This document shows, in pieces, positions 35,514-54,399 of a stretch of DNA of 64,000 nucleotides. The notes beneath the pieces were generated by a model that did not search any database, was not told the origin of the DNA, and saw nothing but the letters and a program-made list of their open reading frames with translations. Position 1 is the stretch's first letter. Every line of letters starts with the position of its first letter. A program made the translations under genes and the position numbers. This DNA comes from Haemonchus contortus (taxonomy: Eukaryota > Nematoda > Chromadorea > Rhabditida > Trichostrongylidae): NCBI GenBank assembly GCA_000469685.2, contig LS997567.1, positions 34,896,005-34,960,004 of the forward strand, given 5' to 3'.

Positions 35514-38043
35514 TTGGAACTTATTTGTTTATCATCTTCGAGGACGATTCGAAAAAGATCCGTGGAACTGGTGGAGGTCACTTTGAAGCATATTCATTGG
35601 CGCACGCTGGGATTTTTTGCTTTCATATAGCTTGTCTGGAAAGTGAAGGCAATTTTCGAGCCACAATCCTCTATGAGGGAAATTCCGGGAGCGTATGTAA
35701 CTATCAACAACATAAGCCCCCCACTTTTGAGGGCGTCTGTAAACCTACATATTGTCATAGACTACCAAGAGAAAACACTCGCTTCGAAAGCAAGAGTTCA
35801 TTCCAAGTTTGATGGAAATCCTCGCGTATGTAGCTCATTGTCGTTGAAGAAAATTCGAAGGTTGTCATGAGATCCAGTACAGGGGACCTTCAAGTTCACG
35901 TGTATTACGTACGAACATAGCTTAGCTACATATTTAGAGAAGATAGTCCTTTTGTTCGATAGTGTTGATAGTTGAGCTGCTCCAGAATTTGCTCTGCTCC
36001 AAAAAAGGGTTCTAGGGAGCAAGCCAAACTTTGAGCTTCATTTGAAGAAATCCTACCATGGTTCCCATGAGACAGGACCAAGTCACATCATTTTCCTTGA
36101 TTAATGTTAATGATTGGCTCATATGGCTCTGAAAGGCTTTGGTCTGCTGTGGTATGCCTACCTCCCAGGCCGTTTCGAAGCAAACTAACGTGAACCTCTC
36201 CGAGACTAAGTTGCGGCACGGCATTCTGCTGGTGCGAAGCAGTTCTCCTCAGTCTTCTCCTACTTCTGAACGAGGCTTTTTGCAAAAAATCGTTTTTATT
36301 CGTTCAGCCATGTAAATTTATTGGAGTTGCAAACCTTTGGCAAGAGGACTTCACATTACTCTCAAGCTCTGGCTGTTTTCAGCCCTGATATCTCATGCTA
36401 TTCAGTGATTCTTCAAGGAACTCAATCCTATGGATCACAATTAGGGAATGTCTTCAGAAAACGTCTCAAAAAAGATCATGAGAAAGTGAGAATCCTTGAG
36501 GTTAACGTATATGAAGGCTTCTTTGGATTCTCTCAAAACCGAAATTCATGGATAAAAAGTCGCCTTTTTTTCAGAGCAATGAGGCAAACATCAGAACTTT
36601 TCAGTAATCTCCTGCAAGATATTTTGTTAGCTTTCAGCTTAGCAATAGATTTTAAGTGAGTGCTTTCAATGTTGTTCCGACGGATTGGTCAGGCTTCATA
36701 TCGGATTGCTATCTTCACCGGGTCATTTCACATTATCGAATTTACAGCACGCTGCAGAGGATTCCAGCGAAATTAGTAATTCGATAAGTCAAAATTCTGC
36801 AGGCTTGCAACGGATTGCTTCACATCTAGGAGGTATCGGGCTCACCCATGTCTGCGCTTTGACTTCTGAGCTAGACGCTTAAGAAACTTTTCAGATTTCC
36901 ATCATTTACTTAATCGCAGAACTCCAAAGCAGCGCTATTTTGATGTTCCGAAAATGTGAAGTCAAAAGTAGCAGTCACTGGATCGTCAAAAGGAACTGTC
37001 CTTCTTCAATATAACAAATTTGCTCGGAGCAAACTTGTTATTCGGTTAAAGATGAACACACTCGCTGTTGACAATTGTGATGGCATGTTTTCGCGTCAGA
37101 TCGGATCATTGGAATATGAAAAAACCCATGAAAACATAAGTGTTAGTGGGTGAGGCTAGTTCACAGAAACGAAGTGATTGTGGGAATTCGTGAGTTGTAT
37201 CAGAGAAAGATTATTGCGGTTTCGGAGAGGGCACGAGACAATGGGCTACTTGTTGGTTGCTCAGGAAATGAGGGACTGTCCAGGACCGTCTTGCCAATCC
37301 TAGAGGCAAGTGAAGGACAAGTTATTCATGATATCAATGTGTCATGTGCCATCTGTTCGCCGATAATCCCATTTTTCGATATTGCCTCCTTCAATTTCCT
37401 GTTACCATGATTTGTTAAAGATTCAAGGTTCGTTGAAAAGCTAGCACAGCGACGATTGAATCCAGCCACAGCTGAATGGTCGGTTTCAATCCAAGTGACC
37501 CACATTCGACTCCTATCATAGTTGAATTGCTACTAACAGTATAATCTATTTCGATTAATAAAGAGGGAGGTGATGTCGAGGGAAGTGGCGCACCAGCATG
37601 CACGTATGGTCACGGGTTCGAATCCCGGATCAATATCCGCCTAGCCCAACTATGTGCCACGTACGCATTCAAGACGCCCTACGATTCTTAATGGAACTCA
37701 GATGCGGGGGCTCAACCAGAAAAAGGGAATGATTATGCCAAATAAATTTCAATTCCCTTGATTTTCAGCATGACCGGTGAGCACTCAATTTTTCTTTCTT
37801 CCAAGACGAAGCAGAAGACGCGGTGTGCGTGAGTATAGATATCCACTCTTAATTTATAATTCTTATTGGCATTATAACCCTCAAATAAAGTGGAAGAAGG
37901 ATGAGACCTTTATATGACTGAATCTTTCGAAATTCGTACCTAATAAGTCAAGCAATAATTTAGTAATCTGTACATAGAACGATTTGCTGTTGTATTGCAT
38001 GTCAACAGCGATGAGGTAAACTATGTAAGTTCTAACAAGTAAT
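35514..38043. other. No gene recognised
   Basis: Several open frames of 60-112 codons exist on both strands (for example 36321-36659 plus and 36224-36012 minus) but none shows a domain or a consistent exon chain. The SINE-like fragment at 37570-37770 is listed separately. A gene with divergent protein sequence could be hidden here. Confidence 0.4.
37570..37770 (+). repeat. tRNA-derived SINE-like fragment
   Basis: A Pol III B box GGTTCGAATCC at 37615-37625 lies in the tRNA-arm-like context cacgggttcgaatcccgg, preceded by gtggcgcaccagcatgcacg where a degenerate A box would lie. The following 140 bases are not tRNA-like and end AT-rich. No cloverleaf with an acceptor stem could be folded by eye, so I do not call a tRNA gene. 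Confidence 0.4.
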
Positions 38044-44797
<6,754 letters not shown>

Positions 44798-47310
44798 AGA
44801 GTGAAAGTGATTGGCCAAGTGGGCGGGATGAAACTCACACCATGCGAGTCGCAAACAAGAATAAAAGCTGAAGAAATAGGAGCTGCTGAAGAATAAATTA
44901 AACAAATATAAAAATATAGAACAATTTTTGTTCATTGTTCTTTGATAGAATATCCACAGAGTAACAAAAAGGGATGACGAGCGGTCTGTTGGGCAACCTT
45001 TCAATCAGCTATCCTATACACCCGAAACCAGTTGGCGAAGCCTTTGTTGGAGTGACTGCCCTCGGAATGAAACGTTTTGGACCTCTGCTGATGATATTTT
45101 ATTATGGGATGAAATCTGTGAGGAAAACTACTGCGCTTTACTGGTACATGTTCTTTAGTTTGAAGTACATAATATGTGGTTACGTCCTGACTGTAAAGTG
45201 TGAGGTATCTTAAAAGTCCTTATGTTTCCTCTGCCTTCCATGTGTGTTCCTCATATACTGAACTCTTTTTGGGGTATTCAAGTAATGGTCCCACACTGTT
45301 AGATTCCTGGGAAGCAAAGTAGCCGCTGATATCTTTTGTGAAGAACGGAATCCTTTCAGTTGATTCCTATCTAACAAATTCATGTAGCCCAAACTAAAGC
45401 AACAGTTGGTCCTAGAGGAACTGAACTCGAAACTTCATGCGACTTCACGTCTGATTTTCTACGCCTTTGTTATGACGCTTCTTTTCCATAAATTGAGATG
45501 CCGGTTGATGTTTCTTGAAGTTTTTGAGAATCACTTACAGAGAAACTCCTACTATTAAAAAGATTTTCCCGTTTTTGACAGCGGTGAACAGCTTTGTATC
45601 GACAATAGTTTCTCCTGGGTGGCCGCCAACGCGTCCTAATGTAACGTTACTTGATGAGAATGCTATTTACAGCAACAAAAGACAACGTTTAAGGCTATGA
45701 CTCCTTCTGGAAAATGAACGAATTTTTTCTTTTTTCTGGAAGAAAAATTTCACATGTTGGTAACTTAAGCGCATTTTTGGCTAGCGTTTAGGTATCAGAT
45801 ACTAGCTCTTGAACAGTAATACATGAATGATTGGCGGACCGGTTTCACGGCAATTCCAGCCGATTGACCATCAAATAGGTGACACTCGGGCGTCCAGGCC
45901 ATTGTCCTTATGTTTGCTAAGCGAATGAGGAGAAAGAAAAACGTTGACGAGTCGGGATCAACGCGGTTAATGCCTTAATGAGAATTTATAACAAATGCGG
46001 CTTTATCTCGCCTCTCAGAATATTACCATTTCCCGTTCTGACGATATTCTACAAAAAGCTAGTGCTCACTGCCAAATCGGAAGGTTGTAAAACGATGTGG
46101 TCAAACGATTACGATATCATGAAAGCTTCTCATATGGTATGCGCATGTAAATGAGTAGTAATTGTTTTTTAGTATTTCCACGGAAACTGCAAAGAAATCC
46201 GGAGAGAGGCCATTGTGAAATTTCCTGCAGTTACACATGGTCCGAGGTCGATACGCGCCCAGGTCAATCAAGCCTTTATCCCTCCGGTTGAATGGTGCCA
46301 GACTCGTCTGGGTGGATCAGAGCACTGACTTGTACAACGGCTGGCCACCGCAAATCATTGTATAGGCCACATACGCGCATCCCTCAGACGGGATTGGTTA
46401 ACGCCCCAAGACTTCATCCTTTACTTTTACTTCCCAGACAGCCTCATGGATATTCAGTGCTCCTTAATTCCCCTGGTCTCGACGTGGACCCTTGAGAATG
46501 AAACTAGTTTGAACTTTCTGGTTCCCTGGTCCCATTTCTTGACCTGCCGTTCCTGTCCCAGGACAAGGAAAAAGAGCAGTTTTAAGGGCGAAAGTTCGTT
46601 TGTATAGTTTTATGCACATCTAGCACATTCATAAAATTCTGAAGCATTTTTATTGTTTTCTTGCTACAGCATTTGTGTCATCCTTCGAGAAACCATATCT
46701 TTTTCAAACACTAGAGTAATGAAATACCGCCAAAAAACTGTTTGAATAATTTAATTCAATGCAAATTTTATATCAGACCATTAAAATTTAAACGAATTTC
46801 GACGAATTATCACGATATAACAAGCATCATTATGGATTTATTTAGCACCACCACAGTAAGGGAGCAAAAGATTTAACTGTGCAGACAGCGAGCTCGAGCT
46901 GAAGCCTATGGCATCTCATACAATATTCGGAGAAAGGAAAGAATTTTTGATGGTTACAAAAATCGCTCAATTAGAGTACGACTAGATCGACCTTCTTGAG
47001 AGTAAGTGCTGCTACTTTGCAAAAATACTAAAGCTTGTGAAACGTGAATGTAGACAAAATGCTACACTCGGCTAAGGGCGTTCGCTTCAGGACGCACTAA
47101 ATGCATGTGGGTTGCGCAACGAAAACAAAGGTGGGGTCATTGAACTGAAACCACAAGGCTTGCTTGACTTTAGAAAATACTGGTGAACACAATGACACGA
47201 TGCTCGGATCTCAGAATTGTCCCAACAACAGCACACTAGAAAAATTTCCTCATCTGGAATTGAAAAGACTCTAGCACTAGCAGAACCATCATATTGGTTG
47301 CTAGACCTCA
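44798..47310. other. Intergenic; no gene recognised apart from a repeat fragment
   Basis: Upstream region of the astacin gene. Short open frames (for example 44974-45213 plus) have no recognisable domain. The repeat at 46218-46440 is listed separately. No promoter element could be singled out. Confidence 0.4.
46218..46440 (+). repeat. Dispersed GC-rich repeat (SINE-like), one copy
   Basis: The segment from cacatggtccgaggtcgata through tttatccctccggttgaatg to tataggccacatacgcgcat is markedly GC-richer than its flanks. It has a degenerate B-box-like start (gtccgaggtcgatacgcgcc). From general knowledge this motif order resembles a family common in strongylid genomes; the window contains no second copy to confirm it. 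Confidence 0.35.
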
Positions 47311-47451
47311 TTACTTCTTCTGAAGCCGACTGGGAGGCTTCTTCGTCGGAGTGGACGCACCGTTAGCCTTTTTAAGGGCTTGTTTATCGGATTTCTCTGG
47401 TGTTTTTCCTGTTTTACCGTCTTTCGCAATAACGTCCTGAACGTTGTTCAT
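47311..47451 (-). CDS. 46-codon lysine-rich small ORF
   Basis: An ATG at 47451 opens MNNVQDVIAKDGKTGKTPEK and continues through SDKQALKKANGASTPTKK to a TAA at 47311. Eleven of 46 residues are lysine, and the Ser/Thr/Pro/Lys composition resembles histone-H1-like or ribosome-associated tails. Codon use looks coding and no AG acceptor sits directly before the ATG, so it may be a single-exon small gene or the last exon of a larger one. It lies about 830 bp downstream of the AMP-binding gene on the same strand. Function unknown. Confidence 0.35.
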   Translation of the reverse strand: MNNVQDVIAKDGKTGKTPEKSDKQALKKANGASTPTKKPPSRLQKK

Positions 47452-48278
47452 ATAGTAAACATATGCAACAAACAGAATTACTTCTCAAAAGGAAGGTGCA
47501 CAAAAAGGGCCGTGCCGCAAGTGGTAGTCTCTGCAGCGATTTTTAAATTGAGACTCTTGCAGCACCCTTACAGCAAGAGATATTTGGAAAACTGCACACG
47601 GGCATTTTCTCACGTACTATATTGTCGCGATAAGGTCTCAACTAAACAACTGTGAGTCTACAACTTTATAAATGTCTGTATCTATTGGGTGTGGTAACTT
47701 CCCCCGAAAATCGCGTGGCGCTCGCCGCACAAGTTCACGCGCTGTGAAGAGAAAGTTTTGACCTTCTAGAGGAGGGATACGGTATTCGCCACGGGACCAC
47801 TGCCGCTCGTCGTGGGTATTCGGAGAAAAGTACCGCCACCTGTACCTGCCTTTGGCTAGATAGTGCTGCATACCGTTCCAAGAGTCTTTCTAGGGTCGCG
47901 AGCCAGAAATGGGTCACCGCGCGCGGCTACGCAGTGGAACTTTTGCAAATTCTCTACATTCCCGCCCCTTTGTCCCAGGTTTCTTGCAGCGACTTAAGTG
48001 GAATTCGTCCCATACACAATCCTGGTCTTCATTTCCAACTCCGTTAGTGATGTTATCGTCCGCTCCCGTCTCGTTCGCTCACACAACGCTGTCGATAAAC
48101 CTTAGTTCCCTAAAGTCGCAGCGCATGGAAGCGGTAGGTTTTCTCGCGCTTAGCTCACTGACAGAAAACGAAACCTGGCACCGGGACTTTAGCACTTCGT
48201 TTAATTTTTTAGATTCTAGCGGACCCCATTTCCATCTTTCAGATGAACCCGATCATCGTGCTCAATGTCTTTGAAGAA
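47452..48278. other. 3' flank of the AMP-binding gene
   Basis: GC-richer block at 47640-48280 with open frames on both strands (47909-48274 plus, 47871-47638 minus). Neither has a known domain, and the composition resembles dispersed repeats elsewhere in the window. I could not define element ends. Confidence 0.35.
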
Positions 48279-50010
48279 TCAAACCTTCGAGTTAGTTCTT
48301 TCTCTATCCCAGAACTGTCTCAGCTGCCTGCGGAGCACCTTTCCACAGATACTTCGTGGGATTTCAGGAACAAAGAACACTCCACCGCGAAGTTCTTTGA
48401 ACGTCGGTATTTTTCCTAGAAATATCTAGTCACTTTAGTCAATAAACGATCAATGCTTTCAAATTTACATTTCCGTCAAATAATTATGACGAAAATAATT
48501 CAATAATAATTAAATAATGATAATAAAATGAAAATAATCAAATAATTAACCTGAGACATATTGCCTAACTTCAGCTGATGACAGTAGAGGAAATGCTGGA
48601 TTTTTCACAACAAAAGCTGCCGGCACCTGCTGGTAAAATAAGAATAGTCAAAGAAGTGACTGCGAGATGCTGTAAGCCCTTCTAGTTGGCTTAAATACGA
48701 AACTGTTCCTTCGCATACCTCACCAGAGACATGGTCTTGCCTTCCTACAACAGCACAGTCATCAATCCCTGGATGACCCCTCAGGGTTAACTCAACCTCT
48801 GACGGGCAAACCTAAAACGTATTTCGCATATAAATGGACCTAAAATTCCCTTTTACTTCTCGAATTTTTAAGCTTCTCGCACTTTTAGTTCGGTCAGCTT
48901 TAACAGTTGGATCACTTACTAGCGTTCCCTTGTACTTGATTATGTCCTTCATACGGTCCAACACGTAAATGTTACCAGTTTCATCATAAAACGCTGCGTC
49001 ACCTACAACTTCTTGGCTACATAGAAGAAAAAGTTGCTGGAAAAATATCTATACCTGTTTTCACATATCCGTTTGAGTCAATTATTTCAGCTGTCGCTTT
49101 AGCATTTTTGTAGTAGCATGGAGCTACTTGTGGTCCGTTTACTAGTAAGTGACCTGGCGTCCTTGGTGGGCAGAGCTGTTTGGTTTCATAATTGACTATC
49201 TAAAGAGAGGCAGCAGGATGAGTAGAAGTGAGAAAATCAAAATGGAAATAGAGAATGTTCCGGTTCGATTCGAAGTTTTTGGGCCTTTTGAGGGTACCGG
49301 AAATTCAATGAGGTGTGCACTAATTCTACAGTACTTTCCACGAAAAAGTAGAGTTCTGGGAATTGAGCAATCCAACGAGGTTCGTACAATACAATTCGAA
49401 TAGAGTATTTGAATTATGGCTAAATTATTGGATATTCGATGTGTTGCTAGTTTTGAAATGTTTCAATTTGTAAAGTAGTCAGCTCACGTACACTAATTTC
49501 TGACGGATAAAAAGCATCAACAACGCAGGAACAAAGTGAGACCACCATTTTATGTATCAAAGTCAATGCTATTGTACAATTACTTTTTCATCGCCTCAAG
49601 GACACAAGCTTAAACAGCGCAAAGCGCGTGAAATCTGAATAAGTATTGTGAGACAGATCTTGAAAACTTAGTAGGTTACATAAATCATAATGAAATAGCT
49701 TTAGAAATCGTCCTGAGGAAACCCAGGCGAGAAAGCTTACGGGAATGGTCGCCCCCAAATTACTCCTTAGGTCGGATCCTGATCCGGATATTGTTAAGCA
49801 CTGTTCAGGCTCAGGATAACAGTATCGACAGTTTGAAGTTAAATATTCTGACCTTGAAAAACCAGTGCTGTCACTGTCCTAAACTGTTCTTGAGGGCTGT
49901 GACTACTCAAAAAAAAAGAGTTTCCAAAGTTTTGCAATCTTTGAAGTTTCCTGTTCTACAAAGTTTTGACGTTCACTGAACGAATGATTTTTGATCTCAT
50001 ATCATGTAGA

Positions 50011-50020
50011 ACTTCCCTTG
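50011..50020 (-). other. Broken splice donor (GG for GT) in the AMP-binding gene
   Basis: The exon must end CTTTTCAAG so that GMLFK joins IVNYET of the next exon in phase. The following bases are ggaagt where a donor gtaagt is expected, a single T-to-G difference. The next GT would shift the frame into an immediate stop. Confidence 0.65.
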
Positions 50021-50185
50021 AAAAGCATTCCTGGAAGCGGCGCTCCAACACTTTCGATCTTGTCTGATTCATAAGGAGACAACGTACATAAGCCACCAAG
50101 CTCCGTCATTCCATAAGCTGAAAGATAGGCTCAGAAACTTTCTAATCAACATTTACCAATCATCACCACCGATCGTAACTATTGC

Positions 50186-50836
50186 TTAAAGGCACAGTTC
50201 ACGATAAAATTGGTTACTGAGTTCTTCCTTCAGGAATACCTAGTGACCCCCAAGGGTAATAAGAAGAACCCTCTTGCGCCTAGAAACTGGACGGTTCGGG
50301 CATAGTGGAAGCCCCGTTCCCGGCTCGCGCGGCCTCCCTCGGCCGATCTCACGTCAGACGAGTATCCAGGCGATGCTGGTCGCAAGTATTCACGTCAGGA
50401 CTCACACACAATCAGATGATCGCTGAGTGATGAGGCGACGTTTTTCTCCCATTCTTTTTTCTGTGTTGTTTTTTTTGCTGCTGCGATCCTCATTCTAGTT
50501 CTCTACCTGAAGACGCTGAAAAGTCGGCTATTTTTGCTGTTACTAGGGTTTTTTTGTTAACTTATGCTTATGAATGGATGAATTTTCCCTTGCCGTAGTC
50601 AGGACTTCGCACCAGGAGCCACACGTACGCAATGACGTACAGTGTACAGCTCATCCGAACGCCCCATTCTTCTTCATTTTTCTGGACTCATTATTGTGCA
50701 GCCCCCTTTCAAACGACTTTTCGAAGCTTTTTTCCCTTTGGAAACACCGATTCATGCAGGTTTTTCGCATTAATCGCACTATTTTCCATTTTTCGTCATA
50801 ATCTGGGTTACCCAAAACCATCGTGAACTGTGCCTT
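50186..50836. mobile_element. Non-autonomous DNA transposon M, copy 2 (inverted relative to copy 1)
   Basis: Left end TTAAAGGCACAGTTCACGAT, right end ATCGTGAACTGTGCCTT at 50836. The interior matches copy 1 at 32503-33170 in reverse orientation. It lies in intron 2 of the AMP-binding gene, its right end only about 28 bp from exon 2 (50865). The right-hand TTAA is missing. Confidence 0.85.
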
Positions 50837-51308
50837 CGAAGATTGGAAGAATCGTAGAACTTACACTGTCTCAAATCCTTCAAATGCATTTTTCGTTTGG
50901 CATGATTGGCCAGATTTGCATCGATTGGTGCACCAGCCACTAATATCGAACGAAGGCTGTTTATTTGTTGTGTTTCTAAGGTAATATCCATAGCTAGCCA
51001 CATGACCATTGCTGGCGTGATATGTGAGACATTGATCTTAAATCAGAATGAAAGTTAGAGGCAGCTGATTTTACAAATGAACTTACGTTCAGATTTAATA
51101 GATTGTCTACGAGAGCTTTTGGTGACGCTTTTGCCATCATGTAAACAGTGGCACCATTGACCAAAGCATAGTAAGCTGATATAGCTCCGAATACGTGAGA
51201 AAGCGCAAGTGGTAGAAGAAAACGTTCCCGCGGTTGAACAGGACCATAGAGCGGTAGGCCGATTTGTTGAAGGTTGATGATCAGTGATCGATGACTGAAT
51301 TCAGCTGC

Positions 51309-52500
51309 CTGGAACGTTGGTAAAATAAATTGTAGGCAAATTGCCCTATGATTTCTCCTTACTACAATGAGGTGGATTTCCGCTTTGGAAAGTTCATATT
51401 TGTCCATTCTTGATTCATGATCTGGTGAAGATGTAGACTAAGGGATGGCGGAACTTCTCCCCGAAATCCCACGGCCAGCAGCAGTGGTTCCGCGGTGTCC
51501 GCTGTACCCTTCCAGTGGGAATTCATATCTTTCCCTTCATAGAGCGCAATCGAGGGTATGTTTAGGGGCACCCCTCTTTTCTAACCTTGATCGCTAGTGC
51601 GCAGAGAATGAGGGGAAGCCGACTTAACTTATGCGCAGAGATGGTTCTCAGCCAAAGCAGCATACTTTTTATCTCAGCGTTAGGAGGGGTGGAGCACGAC
51701 TGGGTGATATGATAACCTCGTGCAAAAAGCTGGAATGGGTAGGACTTGAGCATTCAATTTACTTACCATCCCTTTGCTCTTGCTCTCATAATGTTAGGGT
51801 AAAAGAAGCTATAGCCTCTCTGCCAGAAAACGTTCCTAACCTTCTTGTGGGCTCTGGCGTTCAATTCTGGTGAAGTGCTGCTTCCTCCCCCAACGGCATT
51901 TTCACCCATGATCCATGGGTTTCTATGAGCGATTGGAGCTACATCAACTAGTTGTAATATTACCATAGGATTGAGTACGAGTTCGGGGCGAAATATTCGA
52001 ATTGTTTAAGCCTGAATGTTTTAATCTCTGCTTTTGTTCAGAGCTCTGAAGATTATGAATTCTCTGCTTCATTGTGTTCTTTGTAATCTCGAAACCCAGG
52101 AAGCCGCCAAAAAGTAAGGCAAACCACCGAAAAGGGTGACGACAGTCAACCAAACATCGCGTCTTTTGAAATCAGAACCCCTTAAAGCTCCCTTTTCCGA
52201 TATTGCAAACACGCCGTACTGTTGTGAAAAGGTTGTTTCAAGGTAGATTTCGAAGAAACCCTGGCCCAAAGGCAAGGAGAACCACCCTGAGGGTTCACAT
52301 CAAACATGAGCCTTACTCTTCTTTCTGTGCTTTTATTGGTCCTATGGTCCGATTCTGTCTCATTGTCAGAAGCAGTGTGACTGAAGCAGCAGCGTCGCCC
52401 TTATATACTATTTGTGGATGGGCGGAGCCTATTTGGAGCCGCGCGCGCGAGAGAGGGATAGTATAATACATAGTAAGGATAGTCCTCTTTGAACCTTTCA
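51309..52500. other. Region upstream of the AMP-binding exons; no matching exon found
   Basis: I looked on the minus strand for an SGTTGxPK exon ending in phase 0 and found none. A GGAACCACTGCT stretch near 51492 gives GTTAAGRG, which is not a good A3 loop. Open frames (for example 51407-50994 upstream part, 51966-51763) lack family similarity. The rest is repeat-like. Confidence 0.45.
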
Positions 52501-52518
52501 AGTTTGAACAATTTATTA

Positions 52519-52820
52519 GGCCAACGTTTCGGCTGCTTCGCCTTCGTCAGGGCCTGAAGTAGTGCAAAGCATTGTGTGGCATGCTCGCCCAAAAGCCTCA
52601 ACAAAACCGCAACAAAACCTCAAGTAGACCAGCTTACCCCCAGAGGTACTGATCGAATGAGGCATGGATTACTCATCTTGGAGTCCGCCGCTAACACAGG
52701 AGGACGACCACCCTCGTAATAACTGTTGTTTAAAATAACCAGTAACACCTCCCACTGACCTCATCGTAGATCAAAGATTACTCAGGTCAAGGGAGGGTGC
52801 GAGTTCACGGGATATCCCTG
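52519..52820. repeat. Dispersed TTTCGGC...TTCGCC repeat, copy 2
   Basis: aacgtttcggctgcttcgcc, cagggcctgaagt, gaggacgacca and gggagggtgcgagttcac occur in the same order as at 21115-21400. The ends are undefined and no coding potential is seen. Confidence 0.5.
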
Positions 52821-52829
52821 CTCTGGGTC

Positions 52830-53580
52830 AACATGACGGAGGTATTTCTCCACACCGACAGTCCGGGAAAGAACACGATCTGACAGGAGTCATTCCAAAC
52901 AAACAAGTCTAAAGAACATAAAAAAGAAAGAGAAACAGAAAAAACAAAACTTTTCAAGAAAAAAAAAAGGGGGTCGTCGAATAATGTTAGTCGATTATCG
53001 ATTGGCGGGAGGCGGGCCGAGTGCGGTAATTGAAGTTTAAAGCCGTGGGTCAACTAAAAAAGATTGTCCGCGTGCAGCATGTGGAATAGGGGAGAAGTTC
53101 CGTCACCCGAGAATCTACCTCGCCTTTAGTTGTTGGCAGATAAGGCCCTCGTACAATTTATGTATGATGTAACGATACTAATCCTGTCTATCATGTGATT
53201 TCTTTTTACTACATTCCTAATTTTTACTATATCCAGGCGGCTACGCACGCAATCGCGTGCACTGGGGGCTCTAGCCATGAGGGACGGAGCCACATAAGCT
53301 TCTGATTTTCATTTTAAACCTTTATCAGCCTCTTCTCTGACACTTCTGTAGCGACCATCATAATTTTGGGGTGTGAAATAGGGCTGTGGCTGGACATGAA
53401 GAGTACTCCGATGTATACAAATCAAATATGTACCTCCGCAGTCCATGTAGTCGAAGCAACTCTGTGTAGTTTGGGCTGTATGTGGCCATGAACACTAACT
53501 TTGGAAGGACAGCCCCTCTGGGTAGTTGTAGGGATTTCCTCTAGTTGTTCACCTATGTGGTCAGGGTTAGTGCGAAGGAT
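52830..53580. other. No gene recognised
   Basis: Includes a purine-rich A/G run at 52915-52972 and otherwise unremarkable AT-rich sequence. No exon, repeat pair or RNA gene was identified. Confidence 0.45.
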
Positions 53581-53582
53581 AA

Positions 53583-54360
53583 ATGTATAAATCCTTGATC
53601 TCAGCCCCGCCCTTTTTTTGCAAACCCCACCCACTTCAGACTTCGAACCACATTACTTTTACTACCTTCAGACACCTTTTTCCCGCGTTCTATTATACAA
53701 CGCATCTGAAAAAACCCAATGAATTTCATGTAAACCCCGCCCAATTCTGTGCCAATCCCGCCCACTTGGGGGGTCTGACAACATTTCTACTACTACAACC
53801 TACCACTTTTTCCACAACGTTTCTGAATAGAGTTATAAATTTTTGATCTAAGCTCCGCCCACTCTAGTGGCAATCCCGCCCACTTCGAGGATTTGACCAC
53901 ATTTGTTCCATTACCTCTACCACTTTTTTGCCGCATTCTAGAACGTTTCTAAGCAAAGTTGCATTCATTTTTGAAAAACGGCTTTCGTCTCAACGCACGC
54001 CCGCCCATCGTGGGCGGGGCTTCGTCAAGCTTACGCATGTCCAGCACGCATAAGGTCTTGCCCACTCTTTTCTTCCTGGCCCCTGCGCCCCAATTGAATC
54101 GAATTGGGAATACACCTGAAAAGCACCGCCCATTTTGATAAAGCTCCGCCCACAGCATGTGGGCGTCTTCCGTCTGGTTCGTTGACCCAATCCTCACCTT
54201 TGAACATTTTTCCCCGGTGTCTGGACTTTTTCGAAGCAAAAATAAGATGTTTGACTGTTGGCACCGCCCATTCGGCACTTGCCCCCCCCCATGGACGGAG
54301 CTCCGCAGAGCTCATATGTGCTCTGTTAATCTTGTCCCAGGATCCACCCATTCCAAACTT
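53583..54360. repeat. Imperfect tandem repeats of about 120-130 bp containing CCGCCCA boxes
   Basis: CCGCCCA or CCACCCA recurs about ten times (near 53604, 53627, 53736, 53757, 53853, 53874, 54001, 54127, 54147, 54264, 54344). Between boxes a common unit can be followed: ccacatt ... taccacttttt-ccgc-ttct ... aacgtttctga, then ataaat-tttgatct-agc before the next box. Spacing of matching boxes is about 130, 117 and 126 bp. The array stops about 40 bp before the giant foldback element. No coding function. Confidence 0.65.
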
Positions 54361-54399
54361 GTCCCGACTTGTAAAGGTGTTTCTGTGGTAAAACCGGAC

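Larger units (their letters stand above)
48279..51308 (-). pseudogene. Acyl-CoA synthetase / 4-coumarate-CoA ligase-like AMP-binding enzyme, N-terminus missing
   Basis: Exons in coding order: 51308-51087, 51036-50865, 50117-50017, 49199-49055, 49002-48920, 48811-48719, 48626-48551, 48415-48279. Phases agree (343 codons including stop) with no internal stop. Family blocks: EFSHRSLIIN (after the A3 loop), RERFLLPLALSHVFGA, SILVAGAPID, SYGMTELGG (A5), GYVKTGDAAFY (A7), YVLDRMKDIIKYKG (A8) and PRSICGKVLRRQL (A10, catalytic lysine present). The protein ends NSKV, close to a peroxisomal SKL-type signal but not canonical. Such enzymes form acyl-AMP and then acyl-CoA. About 200 N-terminal residues, including the SGTTGxPK loop, were not found in 51309-53100, and the donor after exon 3 reads GG instead of GT. 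Either the gene is a truncated pseudogene, or the missing exons are distant and the donor is a sequencing error. Confidence 0.75.

Noticed and set aside
37600..37640. tRNA gene suggested by GGTTCGAATCC
   Set aside because: A B box is present, but no acceptor or anticodon arm can be folded at the right distance. A SINE-like fragment is more likely.
51362..51571. Phosphate-binding loop exon of the AMP-binding gene
   Set aside because: The best candidate reads GTTAAGRG, lacks the SSGTTGxPK order and contains a stop before any usable donor.
53583..54360. CCGCCCA boxes as Sp1-type promoter elements
   Set aside because: They recur with a regular 120-130-bp tandem unit next to other repeats and no gene starts nearby, so a minisatellite explains them better.
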